DNA of 64,000 nucleotides from Dyadobacter flavalbus (GTDB lineage: Bacteria > Bacteroidota > Bacteroidia > Cytophagales > Spirosomataceae), in NCBI RefSeq assembly GCF_006149045.1, contig NZ_VBSN01000010.1:1-64000 (forward strand). Direction: 5' to 3'. Each line of letters opens with the position of its first letter. Within the stretch, counting starts at the first letter, position 1. Below, in pieces: positions 35,043 through 45,100 of the stretch. The translations under genes and the position numbers were made by a program. The notes under the pieces are model-generated. The model made no database searches. It was given only the letters and a program-made list of their open reading frames with translations, and had not been told where the DNA came from.

Positions 35043-35627
35043 ATGGAAATTTCAATGCCAGTAACACTAAAAATGGGCGATCTGATGAGTGAGGAAGAAT
35101 TTTTTCAGTTTTGCCAGATGAACGACACACTAGAGTTCGAAAGGGACTCATATGGAAATATTATACTTATGTCACCAACAGGAGCTTTTACAGGCAACTT
35201 TAATTTACGCATTTCGGGTTTTCTGTTCATGTGGAATGAAACACACAGACTTGGACAAGTTTTTGATTCTTCCACCGGTTTCACATTGCCCAACGGAGCT
35301 GTTCGTTCGCCGGATGTTTCGTGGGTCCGGAACGAGCGCTGGAATGCAATTTCCAAAGAAGAGCAGGAAGTTTTTGCGCCGCTATATCCTGATTTTGTGA
35401 TTGAAATCCGTTCGAAATCCGATGGATTGAAGTATCTTAAAGATAAAATGAAAGAATACATTGCAAACGGAACTTCACTCGGCTGGCTGATCGACCGCTT
35501 TGACAACAAAATTTACATTTACCGTTCAGACAAAAATGTAGAAGTTCACGATTCACTTCATACTGTGCTTTCAGGCGAATCCGTGCTTCCGGAATTTACG
35601 CTGGACCTTGCTTCACTGATCAAATAA
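35043..35627 (+). CDS. Uma2 family endonuclease-like protein (tandem copy 2)
   Basis: 194 residues, very similar to the preceding gene from EISMPVTLKMGDLMSEEEFF to the end, with the same PDVSW and PDFVIEIRSKSD motifs. The ATG at 35043 matches the start of copy 1; an extra upstream ATG at 35013 falls in the region where the two leaders are also similar. Main differences cluster in the residues after the first 25 and in the middle (TGNFNLRISGFLFMWNE versus TGNLNSKVLAELGIWNK). A local tandem duplication is the simplest explanation. Confidence 0.86.
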   Translation: MEISMPVTLKMGDLMSEEEFFQFCQMNDTLEFERDSYGNIILMSPTGAFTGNFNLRISGFLFMWNETHRLGQVFDSSTGFTLPNGAVRSPDVSWVRNERWNAISKEEQEVFAPLYPDFVIEIRSKSDGLKYLKDKMKEYIANGTSLGWLIDRFDNKIYIYRSDKNVEVHDSLHTVLSGESVLPEFTLDLASLIK

Positions 35628-35669
35628 CGATATCATAAAAACTGCTGTTCATTAACAATCTGTACAAAC

Positions 35670-36266
35670 TTGTTCCGGTATTTTCTGATTTACAAGCCTT
35701 TTGGAATGCTTTCACAATTCAGTCGTGAAGGTGAACAGCCGACGCTGGCGGATCTGGATTTTGAATTTCCAAAAGATATCTATCCCGTCGGGCGGCTCGA
35801 TGCCGACAGTGAAGGCCTGCTGCTGCTGACCAATGACAATTATCTGAAGACCAGACTTCTGGAACCCAAATACCGGCACGAAAGAACCTATTATGTACAG
35901 GTTGAAGGCATTATAACCAGAGAAGCCTGCACTTCCCTTGCAGAAGGAGTTGCTATTTCCATAAACGGAAAACAATACAGGACGCTTCCTGCACGTGCGA
36001 TTCCTATGAATGAGCCTGCGCTTCCGGAACGCAATCCGCCGATTCGGTTCCGTAAAAATATTCCCGTTTCCTGGCTTGCCATTACTTTGCACGAAGGTAA
36101 AAACCGTCAGGTAAGGCGGATGACAGCCGCAGTCGGCTTTCCTACGCTCCGTCTGGTGCGGTGGTCGATCGGGAAAATTTCACTGGCTGACAAAAAAGAA
36201 AATTTTCCTAAACCCGGGGACGTATGGGAAGTTACGGCAAAAGAAGCGCGGGACTTTCTCAAATGA
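35670..36266 (+). CDS. rRNA pseudouridine synthase (RsuA/RluE type)
   Basis: 198 residues with no N-terminal S4 domain. Motif GRLDADSEGLLLL carries the catalytic Asp44, and EGKNRQVRRMTAAVGFPTLRLVR is the C-terminal signature of the RsuA/RluE family. The short, S4-less form suggests RluE (23S rRNA U2457) but the target cannot be proven. Starts with TTG at 35670: the peptide YFLIYKPFGMLSQF is the family's usual N-terminus and no ATG is available near it. Confidence 0.9.
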   Translation: MFRYFLIYKPFGMLSQFSREGEQPTLADLDFEFPKDIYPVGRLDADSEGLLLLTNDNYLKTRLLEPKYRHERTYYVQVEGIITREACTSLAEGVAISINGKQYRTLPARAIPMNEPALPERNPPIRFRKNIPVSWLAITLHEGKNRQVRRMTAAVGFPTLRLVRWSIGKISLADKKENFPKPGDVWEVTAKEARDFLK

Positions 36267-36301
36267 CCGTAGGCAGGAATGCATAAAACAGCCTGATGCA
36301 C

Positions 36302-36331
36302 TTGCCAAACCGGAGAGAAGGGTTAATTTTG
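36302..36331 (+). promoter_or_regulatory. Promoter of mutS
   Basis: TTG at 36302-36304 and TAATTTTG at 36324-36331 are separated by exactly 19 bases, an excellent match to the Bacteroidota primary sigma factor promoter (TTG-N19-TAnnTTTG). The -7 box ends 31 bases before the mutS TTG start. Confidence 0.75.
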
Positions 36332-36362
36332 TACATATCCTTTTTTTAAATAAGGCTGATAA

Positions 36363-39026
36363 TTGGCAAAGGCACAAAAAGAAACCCCGCTTAACAAACA
36401 ATATAATCAGATCAAGGCCAAGTACCCGGGTGCACTTCTGCTGTTCAGAGTAGGCGATTTTTACGAAACATTTGGTGAAGATGCCATCCGTACTTCCAAA
36501 ATCCTCGGAATTGTACTGACACGGCGCAACAACGGCGGTTCGCATGAGGAACTTGCCGGCTTTCCGCACCATTCGCTTGATAATTACTTGCCCAAGCTGG
36601 TCCGTGCGGGCGAGCGCGTTGCCATTTGCGACCAGCTGGAAGATCCTGCGGCTGCCAAGGGAATCGTAAAACGCGGTGTGACCGAACTCGTGACGCCGGG
36701 CGTTTCTTTCAACGATAATGTGCTGGATATCCGTAAAAACAATTATCTGGCTGCCGTTCACGTTGGGGCCGACGGCTTGTACGGAGTGGCTTTTCTGGAT
36801 ATTTCTACAGGCGAGTTCATGACTTCGCAGGGCAATGCGGCTTACATTGACAAAGTGCTTCAGGGATTTTCTCCTGCCGAAGTTTTATTTTGCAAGAAAC
36901 ACAAACAGGAATTTCATCAGCTTTTCGGAGGAAAATATCATACTTTTCAGCTGGAAGACTGGTGTTTCGGCTATGATTACGGCTACGAACAGCTGATTAC
37001 GCATTTCCAGACAACGACGTTGAAAGGATTTGGAATCGAAACACTTCCGATGGGCGTTATTGCCGCCGGCGTATTGCTGCATTACTTGCGGGAAACGGAG
37101 CATAAGGATGTTGCCCATATTGGCCGGATCACAAGGCTGGAAGAAGAAAAGTATGTATGGCTTGACCGTTTTACAGTCCGTAATCTTGAACTCGTTCATC
37201 CGCAGCAGGAAGGCGGCGTTCCTTTGATTCAGGTGCTGGATCAGACGGTTACACCGATGGGCGCAAGGTTGCTGCGCAAGTGGGTTGTACTGCCGTTAAA
37301 GGAAAAACTGCCGATTGAAGAGCGCCTGAATACGGTTTCGCATTTCCTGGAAAATGAGGAGCTGCATGAATCGGTTATGCAGTATCTGAAGCAAATTGGC
37401 GATCTGGAAAGGCTTATTTCAAAAGTTGCCGTTCGAAGGATCAATCCGCGCGAACTGGTGCAGCTTAAAAAATCGCTCAAACAGATCGGGCCGGTGAAAG
37501 AGCTGCTTTCCGGTCTGATACAGAAAGAAGAGGATAAATCCGGTGCGCAGGATGATAAAAGGATAGTCACAAATCCAGCCGTTGAAATACTCAGGAAATA
37601 TGCGGATCAGCTGAATCCGTGCAGTTTTCTGGTGGATAAAATTGAAAATGAACTGCGGGAAGATGCGCCGGTTCTTTCCAATCAGGGACGGATGATCAAA
37701 AGCGGAGTGGATGCCGAACTGGATGAACTGCATGCCATTTCCTATGAAGGAAAGGATTTTTTGCTCAAACTGCAGAACCGTGAAATCGAGCGGACCGGAA
37801 TCGGATCGCTGAAAATAGCTTACAACAAGGTTTTTGGTTATTATCTGGAAGTTACGCATGCACATCAGAATAAAGTTCCTGCGGACTGGATCAGAAAGCA
37901 GACGCTGGTGAACGCGGAACGTTACATTACGCCGGAGTTAAAGGAGTACGAGGAAAAAATCCTGAATGCGGAAGAGAAAATCGCAGCCATCGAATTCCGG
38001 ATCTACAATGAAATCATTCTTACTGCTGCAGAATACGTCAGTATGATCCAGCAGAATGCATTTGTCGTTTCCACTTTGGACGTACTGAGCTCATTTGCGA
38101 CCATTGCCAGAAAAAACAATTATGTAAGGCCGGTCATCAGCGAAGGAAAAGAACTGGATATCAAAGACGGCCGCCATCCGGTCATTGAGCAGCAGCTGCC
38201 GCTGGGTGAAAGTTACGTTCCGAACGATCTGTATCTGGATGATACCACGCAGCAGATCATTATCATAACAGGGCCGAACATGGCCGGAAAATCCGCCCTT
38301 TTACGCCAGACTGCCTTGATTGTTCTGATGGCTCAGATGGGCTGCTATGTTCCGGCAAAAGCAGCTTCCATCGGACTTGTGGACAAGGTTTTCACGAGGG
38401 TAGGAGCCAGCGATAACCTGAGCCGGGGCGAAAGTACCTTTATGGTCGAAATGACGGAAACGGCCAGTATTCTGAACAACCTGAGTGACCGAAGCCTTGT
38501 GCTGATGGATGAAATCGGAAGAGGAACAAGTACTTACGACGGCGTTTCCATTGCTTGGGCTATTGCCGAATACCTGCACAACCAGACGGATTGCAGGCCG
38601 AAAACGCTTTTTGCAACGCATTATCATGAACTTAACCAGCTTGCCGAAGACTTCCCGCGCATCAAAAACTTCAATGTGGCCGTAAAGGAAGTTGACAATA
38701 AAGTGATTTTTCTGCGCAAGCTGAAACCCGGCGGGAGCGCGCACAGTTTCGGTATTCACGTCGCCCAGATTGCGGGTATGCCGCAGCGTATTGTGGTCAG
38801 GGCAAGTGAGATCATGCAGCACCTTGAAAAAGACCATGTAGCGCATGAACATAAAAAACGGGTAAAGGAAATCCCGAAAAACAATTTTCAGCTCAGCATT
38901 TTTGAGCCTGCCGATCCGCGCCTGGAAGAGCTGAAAGAAAGGCTGGCGCTTGTGGATGTGAACACACTTTCACCTATTGAAGCATTGCTGAAACTGAATG
39001 AATTCCAGAAAATCGTAAAGAAATGA
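36363..39026 (+). CDS. mutS: DNA mismatch repair protein MutS
   Basis: 887 residues, the usual length of MutS1. The mismatch-recognition loop FRVGDFYETF (Phe33-x-Glu35) lies at the N-terminus; the core and clamp follow, then the ATPase with Walker A GPNMAGKSALLR (about 640), the Walker B LVLMDEIGRGTST, and the trailing helix-turn-helix. The C-terminal ~60 residues form the tetramerisation tail. Start is TTG at 36363, the first start codon in frame with the conserved LNKQYNQIKAKYPG. It has a strong promoter and is followed by a transporter gene after 46 bases. Confidence 0.97.
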   Translation: MAKAQKETPLNKQYNQIKAKYPGALLLFRVGDFYETFGEDAIRTSKILGIVLTRRNNGGSHEELAGFPHHSLDNYLPKLVRAGERVAICDQLEDPAAAKGIVKRGVTELVTPGVSFNDNVLDIRKNNYLAAVHVGADGLYGVAFLDISTGEFMTSQGNAAYIDKVLQGFSPAEVLFCKKHKQEFHQLFGGKYHTFQLEDWCFGYDYGYEQLITHFQTTTLKGFGIETLPMGVIAAGVLLHYLRETEHKDVAHIGRITRLEEEKYVWLDRFTVRNLELVHPQQEGGVPLIQVLDQTVTPMGARLLRKWVVLPLKEKLPIEERLNTVSHFLENEELHESVMQYLKQIGDLERLISKVAVRRINPRELVQLKKSLKQIGPVKELLSGLIQKEEDKSGAQDDKRIVTNPAVEILRKYADQLNPCSFLVDKIENELREDAPVLSNQGRMIKSGVDAELDELHAISYEGKDFLLKLQNREIERTGIGSLKIAYNKVFGYYLEVTHAHQNKVPADWIRKQTLVNAERYITPELKEYEEKILNAEEKIAAIEFRIYNEIILTAAEYVSMIQQNAFVVSTLDVLSSFATIARKNNYVRPVISEGKELDIKDGRHPVIEQQLPLGESYVPNDLYLDDTTQQIIIITGPNMAGKSALLRQTALIVLMAQMGCYVPAKAASIGLVDKVFTRVGASDNLSRGESTFMVEMTETASILNNLSDRSLVLMDEIGRGTSTYDGVSIAWAIAEYLHNQTDCRPKTLFATHYHELNQLAEDFPRIKNFNVAVKEVDNKVIFLRKLKPGGSAHSFGIHVAQIAGMPQRIVVRASEIMQHLEKDHVAHEHKKRVKEIPKNNFQLSIFEPADPRLEELKERLALVDVNTLSPIEALLKLNEFQKIVKK

Positions 39027-39072
39027 TGTCTAACCTTTTAAAATTTACTATTTAATCTCCTATTCTCTTTTT

Positions 39073-40263
39073 ATGAAAAATTCGACGCGTTTTCAGCTGA
39101 TGGCCATGATGTTTCTCCTGTATTTTATCTGGGGATCGTGGTATGGGCAAATGAGTAAATACATGTTTACACAGCTTGGGGCTACGGGTGTGCAGGTAGG
39201 AAATGCCTATGCTGCCTTTTCAATTGCCATGATTATTGCCCCGTTTTTCGTTGGTATGATTGCCGACCGTTACTTTGCCGCGCAGAAAGTGCTCGGGGTT
39301 TTAAGTCTTGCCGGTGCAGCCATCCTTTATTTTCTGACCGGTGTTAAAGATCCCGATACTTTTTTCTGGGTTATTCTGCTTTACTGCATCACATTTGCCC
39401 CGACCATGGCGCTCACAACTTCCATCGCCATGCAGCAGGTGACCAACTCTGAAAAGGATTTTCCCGGCATACGCGTAATGGGAACAGTCGCCTGGATTGT
39501 GGTTTCCAATATTATCGGTTACTACGGCTTCGGCGACAGCGTCATGATCTTCAAGATTTCAATGGTTTCTGCCGCAATTCTGGGTGTGTATTCATTTTTC
39601 CTGCCCAATACGCCTCCAAAGCCAAGTACAAGCACGTCATTTTCAGCTATTCTAGGATTAGATGCCTTTAAGCTTTTCAAGGACCGCTCTTTTGCCATTT
39701 TCTTTATTTCGTCCTTGCTGATCTGTATTCCGCTTTCATTTTATTATGCCATGGCCAATCCGTCACTGACCGACTCGGGCATGACGAATGTTGAAAATAA
39801 AATGTCTCTGGGCCAGGCTTCCGAGGTCGTTTTCATGCTGCTTATTCCGCTGGCATTTGCACGTCTGGGTGTTAAATGGATGCTGATTGTAGGTCTTATC
39901 GCATGGATTATCCGTTTTATCGGCTTTGGTTACGGCGATGCTTCCAGCGAATGGCTTTTATACCTTGCCATTGTCCTGCACGGCGTTTGCTACGATTTCT
40001 TTTTTGTGACCGGCCAGATTTACACAGACAGCAAAGCGGGAGAAAAATACCGTTCTTCTGCGCAAGGGCTGATCGCCATTGCTACTTACGGTATCGGAAT
40101 GGGAATCGGTTCATGGGTTTCCGGCGTTGTTGCGGATATGTACACGGTGAACGGCGTCAAGGACTGGACAAGCGTATGGATGGTTCCTGCCGGTATTGCA
40201 GCCGTGGTTCTTGTTCTTTTTGTGCTTTTCTTTAAAGACAACAAGATTAAGGCGGCGCAGTAA
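39073..40263 (+). CDS. MFS transporter of the nucleoside:H+ symporter (NupG) type
   Basis: 396 residues with twelve predicted transmembrane segments. The N-terminus (FQLMAMMFLLYFIWGSWYGQMSKYM) and the internal IRVMGTVAWIV and YFAAQKVLGVLSLAGA stretches are typical of the NHS (NupG/XapB) nucleoside symporter group of the major facilitator superfamily rather than sugar symporters. Substrate specificity cannot be read here. It ends in a strong hairpin terminator. Confidence 0.85.
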   Translation: MKNSTRFQLMAMMFLLYFIWGSWYGQMSKYMFTQLGATGVQVGNAYAAFSIAMIIAPFFVGMIADRYFAAQKVLGVLSLAGAAILYFLTGVKDPDTFFWVILLYCITFAPTMALTTSIAMQQVTNSEKDFPGIRVMGTVAWIVVSNIIGYYGFGDSVMIFKISMVSAAILGVYSFFLPNTPPKPSTSTSFSAILGLDAFKLFKDRSFAIFFISSLLICIPLSFYYAMANPSLTDSGMTNVENKMSLGQASEVVFMLLIPLAFARLGVKWMLIVGLIAWIIRFIGFGYGDASSEWLLYLAIVLHGVCYDFFFVTGQIYTDSKAGEKYRSSAQGLIAIATYGIGMGIGSWVSGVVADMYTVNGVKDWTSVWMVPAGIAAVVLVLFVLFFKDNKIKAAQ

Positions 40264-40329
40264 ACTTTTCTGTTTCAGGAAAGTTAAATATGTTCCCGGC
40301 TTCAGGAATTACGGATATGAAGGCTAATA

Positions 40330-40366
40330 AAAAAACCTGTAAGTCTGAACTTGCAGGTTTTTTTAT
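40330..40366. terminator. Bidirectional terminator after the NupG-type transporter
   Basis: AAAAAAACCTGTAAG / CTTGCAGGTTTTTTT, a 15-bp stem with a single G-T wobble and a 6-base loop, with A and T tracts that allow use by the convergent RRM gene as well. Confidence 0.92.
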
Positions 40367-40385
40367 TTTAATCATTTATTGAATC

Positions 40386-41087
40386 TTAATACCAGTCATC
40401 GTCGTCATCGTCGTCGCGGCTTCTGGTGTAGTTTTTAGATCCGCCTCCGCCTTTTTTGGAGTCTCCTTTTCCAAAGCGGTCCTCTGACCTTGATTTTCCG
40501 CCAAATCCGCCTCTTTCGCTTCCATATCCACCTTTATCACCGCTGCTGTATCCGCGGTCGTTATTTCCTCTATATCGGTCACTGCTGCCGGAGTTTGAGC
40601 TTTTTTCACTTCCATATCCGCCGCCAAATCCTGCGCCGGAACTGCTTCCGCCATCGGTATTGCTGCTTCTGTCAGATCGGTAAGTATTGCTGCTTCTATC
40701 GTTTCCTGCGTTGCTGCTTCTGTCACTTCCGGCATTGCTGCTTCTGTCCGTTCCTGCACTGCTGCCTTCTCCGCCAGCCGGCCGTGGTCTGTTAAAACCT
40801 TCTCTTTTGAATTCTCCTCTGGGAGCGCCCGCGTCACTTCTTGCTTCTTTTTTCTGTGATTCGTTCACTACCAACGGCCTTCCATACATTTCTGCTCCGT
40901 TCAATTCACTAATAGCCAACTTTGCCTCACTTTCGTCAGGCATTTCTACAAACCCGAAACCTTTGCTTTGACGTGTAATTTTGTCAATGATAATTTTCGC
41001 GGAGCTCACTTTACCAAATTTCTCGAAAGCTTCACGCAGTTCGCTTTCCTTTAACTTAAAAGAAAGACTCCCAACAAAAATGTCCAT
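40386..41087 (-). CDS. RRM-domain RNA-binding protein with repetitive low-complexity tail
   Basis: 233 residues. An RNA-recognition motif (residues 1-80) has RNP2 IFVGSL and RNP1 KGFGFVEM. From about residue 95 to the end the chain is disordered: tandem DRSSN(A/T) units separated by Gly/Asn (about 115-160), then Gly-rich GGYGSE/GGFGGK blocks, and a final acidic run (DDDDDDDWY). This resembles cold-inducible glycine-rich RNA-binding proteins, common in Cytophagales. Role as an RNA chaperone is inferred. A second same-strand frame across the repeat region is open for 153 codons because of the compositional bias; I do not think it is coding. Confidence 0.88.
   Translation of the reverse strand: MDIFVGSLSFKLKESELREAFEKFGKVSSAKIIIDKITRQSKGFGFVEMPDESEAKLAISELNGAEMYGRPLVVNESQKKEARSDAGAPRGEFKREGFNRPRPAGGEGSSAGTDRSSNAGSDRSSNAGNDRSSNTYRSDRSSNTDGGSSSGAGFGGGYGSEKSSNSGSSDRYRGNNDRGYSSGDKGGYGSERGGFGGKSRSEDRFGKGDSKKGGGGSKNYTRSRDDDDDDDWY
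40560..40740. repeat. Degenerate tandem repeat encoding DRSSN units
   Basis: Within the RRM gene, the DNA repeats short units encoding (G/S)(S/N)DRSSN with pieces of GGAAGTGA-like sequence on the minus strand. This is where several frames stay open on both strands. Unit boundaries are approximate. Confidence 0.55.
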
Positions 41088-41129
41088 GGAAACGCCTGTT
41101 TTTGTTTAATTTTTAGGTTATAAATATAT

Positions 41130-41966
41130 TTATTTTAGTTGATATGCTACAACACTGTTTTTCATGAATGTGGGAACATAAACAATTTTTTTCACGCTGT
41201 CATAGCCGATGTCCGCAGAATTGATGCTGTCCGCACTGGTATCCAGCAGCTTTTCGGTAGTTCCGTCCGATTTTACGTAATAAACCACGCCGGCCCAGCA
41301 GGAAACAATGTATTCACCCGGTTTAACCTGCTCAATCCCGTCTGTGCTTTTATCCATTCCTTCCGCAACGACGGTTACCTGCTTAGACGCACTCAGCTTT
41401 TTCAAAGTTCCGCTGTCTGCAATTAATAAATCGGAACCAACTGCCAGCAACCCGTTCGGGCGTGTCAGGTCTTCAAAATAAGTGGAAATTTTTCCGTCTT
41501 TGATCAGATGTACTTTTTTGGTTTCCGTATCCGAAACATAGATATTTCCCTTGGAATCAATCGTCACATCATTCAGGAACTTGGCGCCTTCCACTTCGTG
41601 CTTTTTTGAAATTTTACCCGATTTGATATCTATTTCAACCAGTTCAGAAACATCCGCAACAAAAAGTTTATTTCCCAGCCGGGCCATGCCTTTCGGTGCG
41701 TTAAGGCCGGTTACCCAATCCTGCGCAAGGATTTTACCATCCACGCCTACTTTTGCAATGCCGCCTTTTCCATCTTTTTCACCGGGTTTTCCGTCAATCT
41801 GCGCTACAAACAGCAGTTTGTCCTGCGCATTGTAAAAAACAGATTCAGGAATGGGCAGTGTGGCTTCGGTTGACCATATTTTAGTAAGTGTATGTTGTGC
41901 CTGCAAATGGCTGCCGCAGAACGCTGAAATCAATAATGCAGTGAGTGCAATGTAATTTGTTTTCAT
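41130..41966 (-). CDS. Secreted SMP-30/NHL-type beta-propeller protein
   Basis: 278 residues. Signal peptide at residues 1-23 (ISAFCGSHLQAQ), then repeated blade-like segments (for example FVAQIDG, LFVADVSELVEID, NIYVSDTETKKVHLI, GLLAVGSDLLIADSGTL) typical of SMP-30/gluconolactonase and NHL propellers. The catalytic metal ligands of SMP-30 cannot be assigned with confidence, so enzymatic activity is open. I start at the ATG at 41966; the frame extends 14 codons further upstream without leader features. Confidence 0.85.
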   Translation of the reverse strand: MKTNYIALTALLISAFCGSHLQAQHTLTKIWSTEATLPIPESVFYNAQDKLLFVAQIDGKPGEKDGKGGIAKVGVDGKILAQDWVTGLNAPKGMARLGNKLFVADVSELVEIDIKSGKISKKHEVEGAKFLNDVTIDSKGNIYVSDTETKKVHLIKDGKISTYFEDLTRPNGLLAVGSDLLIADSGTLKKLSASKQVTVVAEGMDKSTDGIEQVKPGEYIVSCWAGVVYYVKSDGTTEKLLDTSADSINSADIGYDSVKKIVYVPTFMKNSVVAYQLK

Positions 41967-42131
41967 AAATGATCTGTTAATTCCTTCCTTTGGTTTGCTG
42001 TTATTCATACCAAAGGTTAAATCAGGCTAATTTACTTTCTATATTATAAATTTCTGATGAATAAATCAAAGCTAAATAAAAATGGCCATAGTGACCAGGC
42101 CGTATATTTTAAATTTTTGCTAAATTTCAGT

Positions 42132-42165
42132 AAAAAAGCCTTGCCGGATACCGACAAGGCTTTTT
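42132..42165 (-). terminator. Terminator of the HEAT-DUF1080 gene
   Basis: AAAAAGCCTTGcCGG-ATA-CCGaCAAGGCTTTTT (one mismatch), with A/T runs on both sides. It lies 19 bases after the minus-strand stop of the large gene. Confidence 0.85.
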
Positions 42166-42183
42166 CCTGTTTGTAGCAACAGG

Positions 42184-45100
42184 TTATTTCTTCTTCTTCT
42201 TTCTGGAAGAAGCAGCCGGTGCTTCGGCCTTTTTAGAAAGGTCATTGATCCGGATATTCCTGAATTTCAGCTCCGAGCCATGGCCCAGAAAACCGAGATA
42301 ACCGCTTGTACGGCTTAAACCGGGATGTTCCTTGTGATCAGCCGTTCCGTTTTTGCTTGCTTCCGCCAGATCGCCGTCCAGTATAACCGTGCCGTTCAGT
42401 GTAACCCTGATTTTTGAGCCTTGTACACGGACTTCTTCATAGTTCCATTCGCCGAGCGGTTTCAGGAATCCTCTTTTTGCAGGAATAATACCGTATGCCG
42501 AGCCATGATACTGATACTCGTGCAAATCTTTGTAAATATCAGCGTCATTGTCCAGAATCTGTATTTCAGTTCCTACGTAAGCTGCGTCGCCTTCCATCGG
42601 CGTTCTGATTCCCAGGCCGTTATTGGCTCCGGGCGTAAGCTGGAATTCAAACCGGAAATCAAAATCGCTGTATTCGTCTTTGGTGTACAGATTTCCTTTT
42701 CCGCCTTTTTTCGGATCAACGACCAGTTCGCCGTTCTGGATAAAATAGTCGGTTTTGTTGCCAACCCAGTTGAATAAATTCGTTCCGTCAAAAAGTACCT
42801 TGAAACCTTCTTTTTTCTCGGTTTCTGACAGTTCAAACGGCTCGGGACGAGGGATTTCGCGCACATATATATCGCGGTAATTGATCTGGTTGCCATGCGC
42901 CTGCAACTCGATCTGTTCTTTTGCAAAAATCGGCAGCTTGCGGTCCCAGTAATTTTCCAGCACCACATTGTCCACTACATTTTCGCCGTTAAGGTCCACA
43001 GAAACGCGGTCTCCGATCATTGTAATATGGAAAGTGTTCCATTCGCCAACAGCATTGTCGGCTACTTTGGAAGGCTTGCTCGGGTTTGTCTGATTGTTGT
43101 ATAAACCGCCGGAACCGACCTGCGCGCCTACGCTTACCCGCGAAGTATCCCAGATCTGCACCTGGGGTGTTCCGCGCAGGTAAATGCCCGCATCGCCGTC
43201 TTTCTGGATTTTCCAGTCCACGTACATTTCAAAATCTCCGTATTGCTTTACGGTACAAAGATTATCGCCATGCCCGGAAAATACGAGTTCGCCGTCTTTT
43301 GCAAACCAGTCTTTATGAACAGCTTCATCGGCTTTCTTCTGTTTGGCGGCCAAAGTGTCAGGGCTCATTTTGCTGCGTGCAATCGGGTTTTCAACCAAAC
43401 CTTTCCAGCCTGTAAGGTCTTTGCCGTTGAACAATGAAACAAATCCTTCGTCGGTCGGCAGTTCGGCCAGATGCTTGCGGATGGATTCTCTCTGGTATTC
43501 GCTGTCTTGTCCTTTCAGTAAAGAAGCTGCTTTGGAAAGCAGATTACGTATTTCGGCATTGTAAAAATCTTTATTCGAAAGGCCGATGTTCATAACGGCT
43601 TGTGCTGCTGCCTGCTGCGTAGCCGGATTGTCAAGGTATTTTCCTGCAAACAGCAACGCGTTGAACGTTCTGTATCTCGACAGTTCTTTCAGGATCATTT
43701 CTTTTTGCGCGTCCGTTTTGGTAAGGTCCATTGCTTCACGCAGCATAATTACTTTGTTCGCAGGCGTTTTGGTCGATTTGGTAGCAGCAGCCACATAGCC
43801 CGACAAAGCGGCATTGAAGTGATCAGAGTCAGATGTCTGTTTTGCTATTTTCAAAAGTTCATTTGCCGCGCTCGCGTCCGTCCAAGCTGACAAGGCATTG
43901 ATGGCCGCTTTTTTAGAAATTGCGTCTCCGCTGTTATAGGCTGAAACCACGGAAGTCAAAGCTTTGTTTCCGCCGATTCCCGCCAGTACCGCAAGATAAT
44001 TGGATTGCTTGTCAGCCGGAGAAGCCTGCATTTGTTTCAGGATCATGTTGCTTTGTGCATTCACGTCGCCCGAACCTTTGATGCCTGCACTTACCGCTTT
44101 CTGAACGGCTGTAATTTCCTCAGGATTGCCCGCTGCATTCAGCAATGTAAACATTTGCGGAAGATCAGTGCTTGTAACCAGTGAGCTTAATGCGTTGTAA
44201 GCAGCTGTTTTAACCTCCGCGTTCTGACTTTTAAGCAGCGCCGAAACGACATTCAGTTTGGAGCCTGCACCTCTTGCCGCAAGTACCTCAATGGCCGCAG
44301 GCTGCGCAGCGGCCGGCAAGCCGGGCAAAGCAGTTGCAAGCTGATCCACAACGCCATTTCCTTTAATTGTAAGCAGACTGCTTTTTACCGCTTTGATTTC
44401 TTCTGCATTGCCGTTTTTCAAAACCGGAATCAGGTTTGCCAGACTGCTTTCCTGCCCGATTTTTCCTGCTGCCCAAATAGCCGCCAGTTTTACTTTGCTG
44501 TCTTTTGAATTAAGTGATTTCAGTATTGCCGGCAAAGCATCTTTGGATTCCGCACGTCCGAGCATGGTGATTATTTCTGCCTGAACTTCCGGCTTTGCTT
44601 TTTTCATGGCGTTCAGCCACGGCGTTGTTCCGTCTGCCATCGTGTATTTCTGGCCGAGTTTCAAAGCTGCTGCGCGATACTGCGGATCGGCACTTTGCAA
44701 TGCATTAACCAGAACCGGAACAGACTCACGTTTCTTGATATCCGAATAAATTTTCAGCGCCGAGGAACGGGTTGCGCTTTGCTTGGCATCTGGCGTATTT
44801 TTGATCAGTGCCAAAGCTGCTTTTTCAGCGGCAGGCGCATTGCCGTTTTCAGCAAGTCTGGCCAGATAGTTAAGGTAAACCGCCGTAGCATCCGCTTCAT
44901 CGTAGCCATAAGCTGCTTTCTGGGCAGCACCGGCAAGAATCGTTTCCGACGACGGAGCGCCGATTTCTGAAAGCGCGTACAGGCTTACTTTGCGAAGGTT
45001 TACATCCGTGCTTGCTGCCGTTTTTTCAATGGCCGAAGCTGCTTCCTTGTAACGGCTGCCGCCAAGCGCCTCGATAATGGCGATTTGTGCTGAACCGGAT

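Noticed and set aside
40376..40837. 153-codon same-strand alternative frame in the RRM gene
   Set aside because: Explained by repetitive, compositionally biased DNA; the peptide is a low-complexity Ala/Thr/Glu string with no RRM and no start context.
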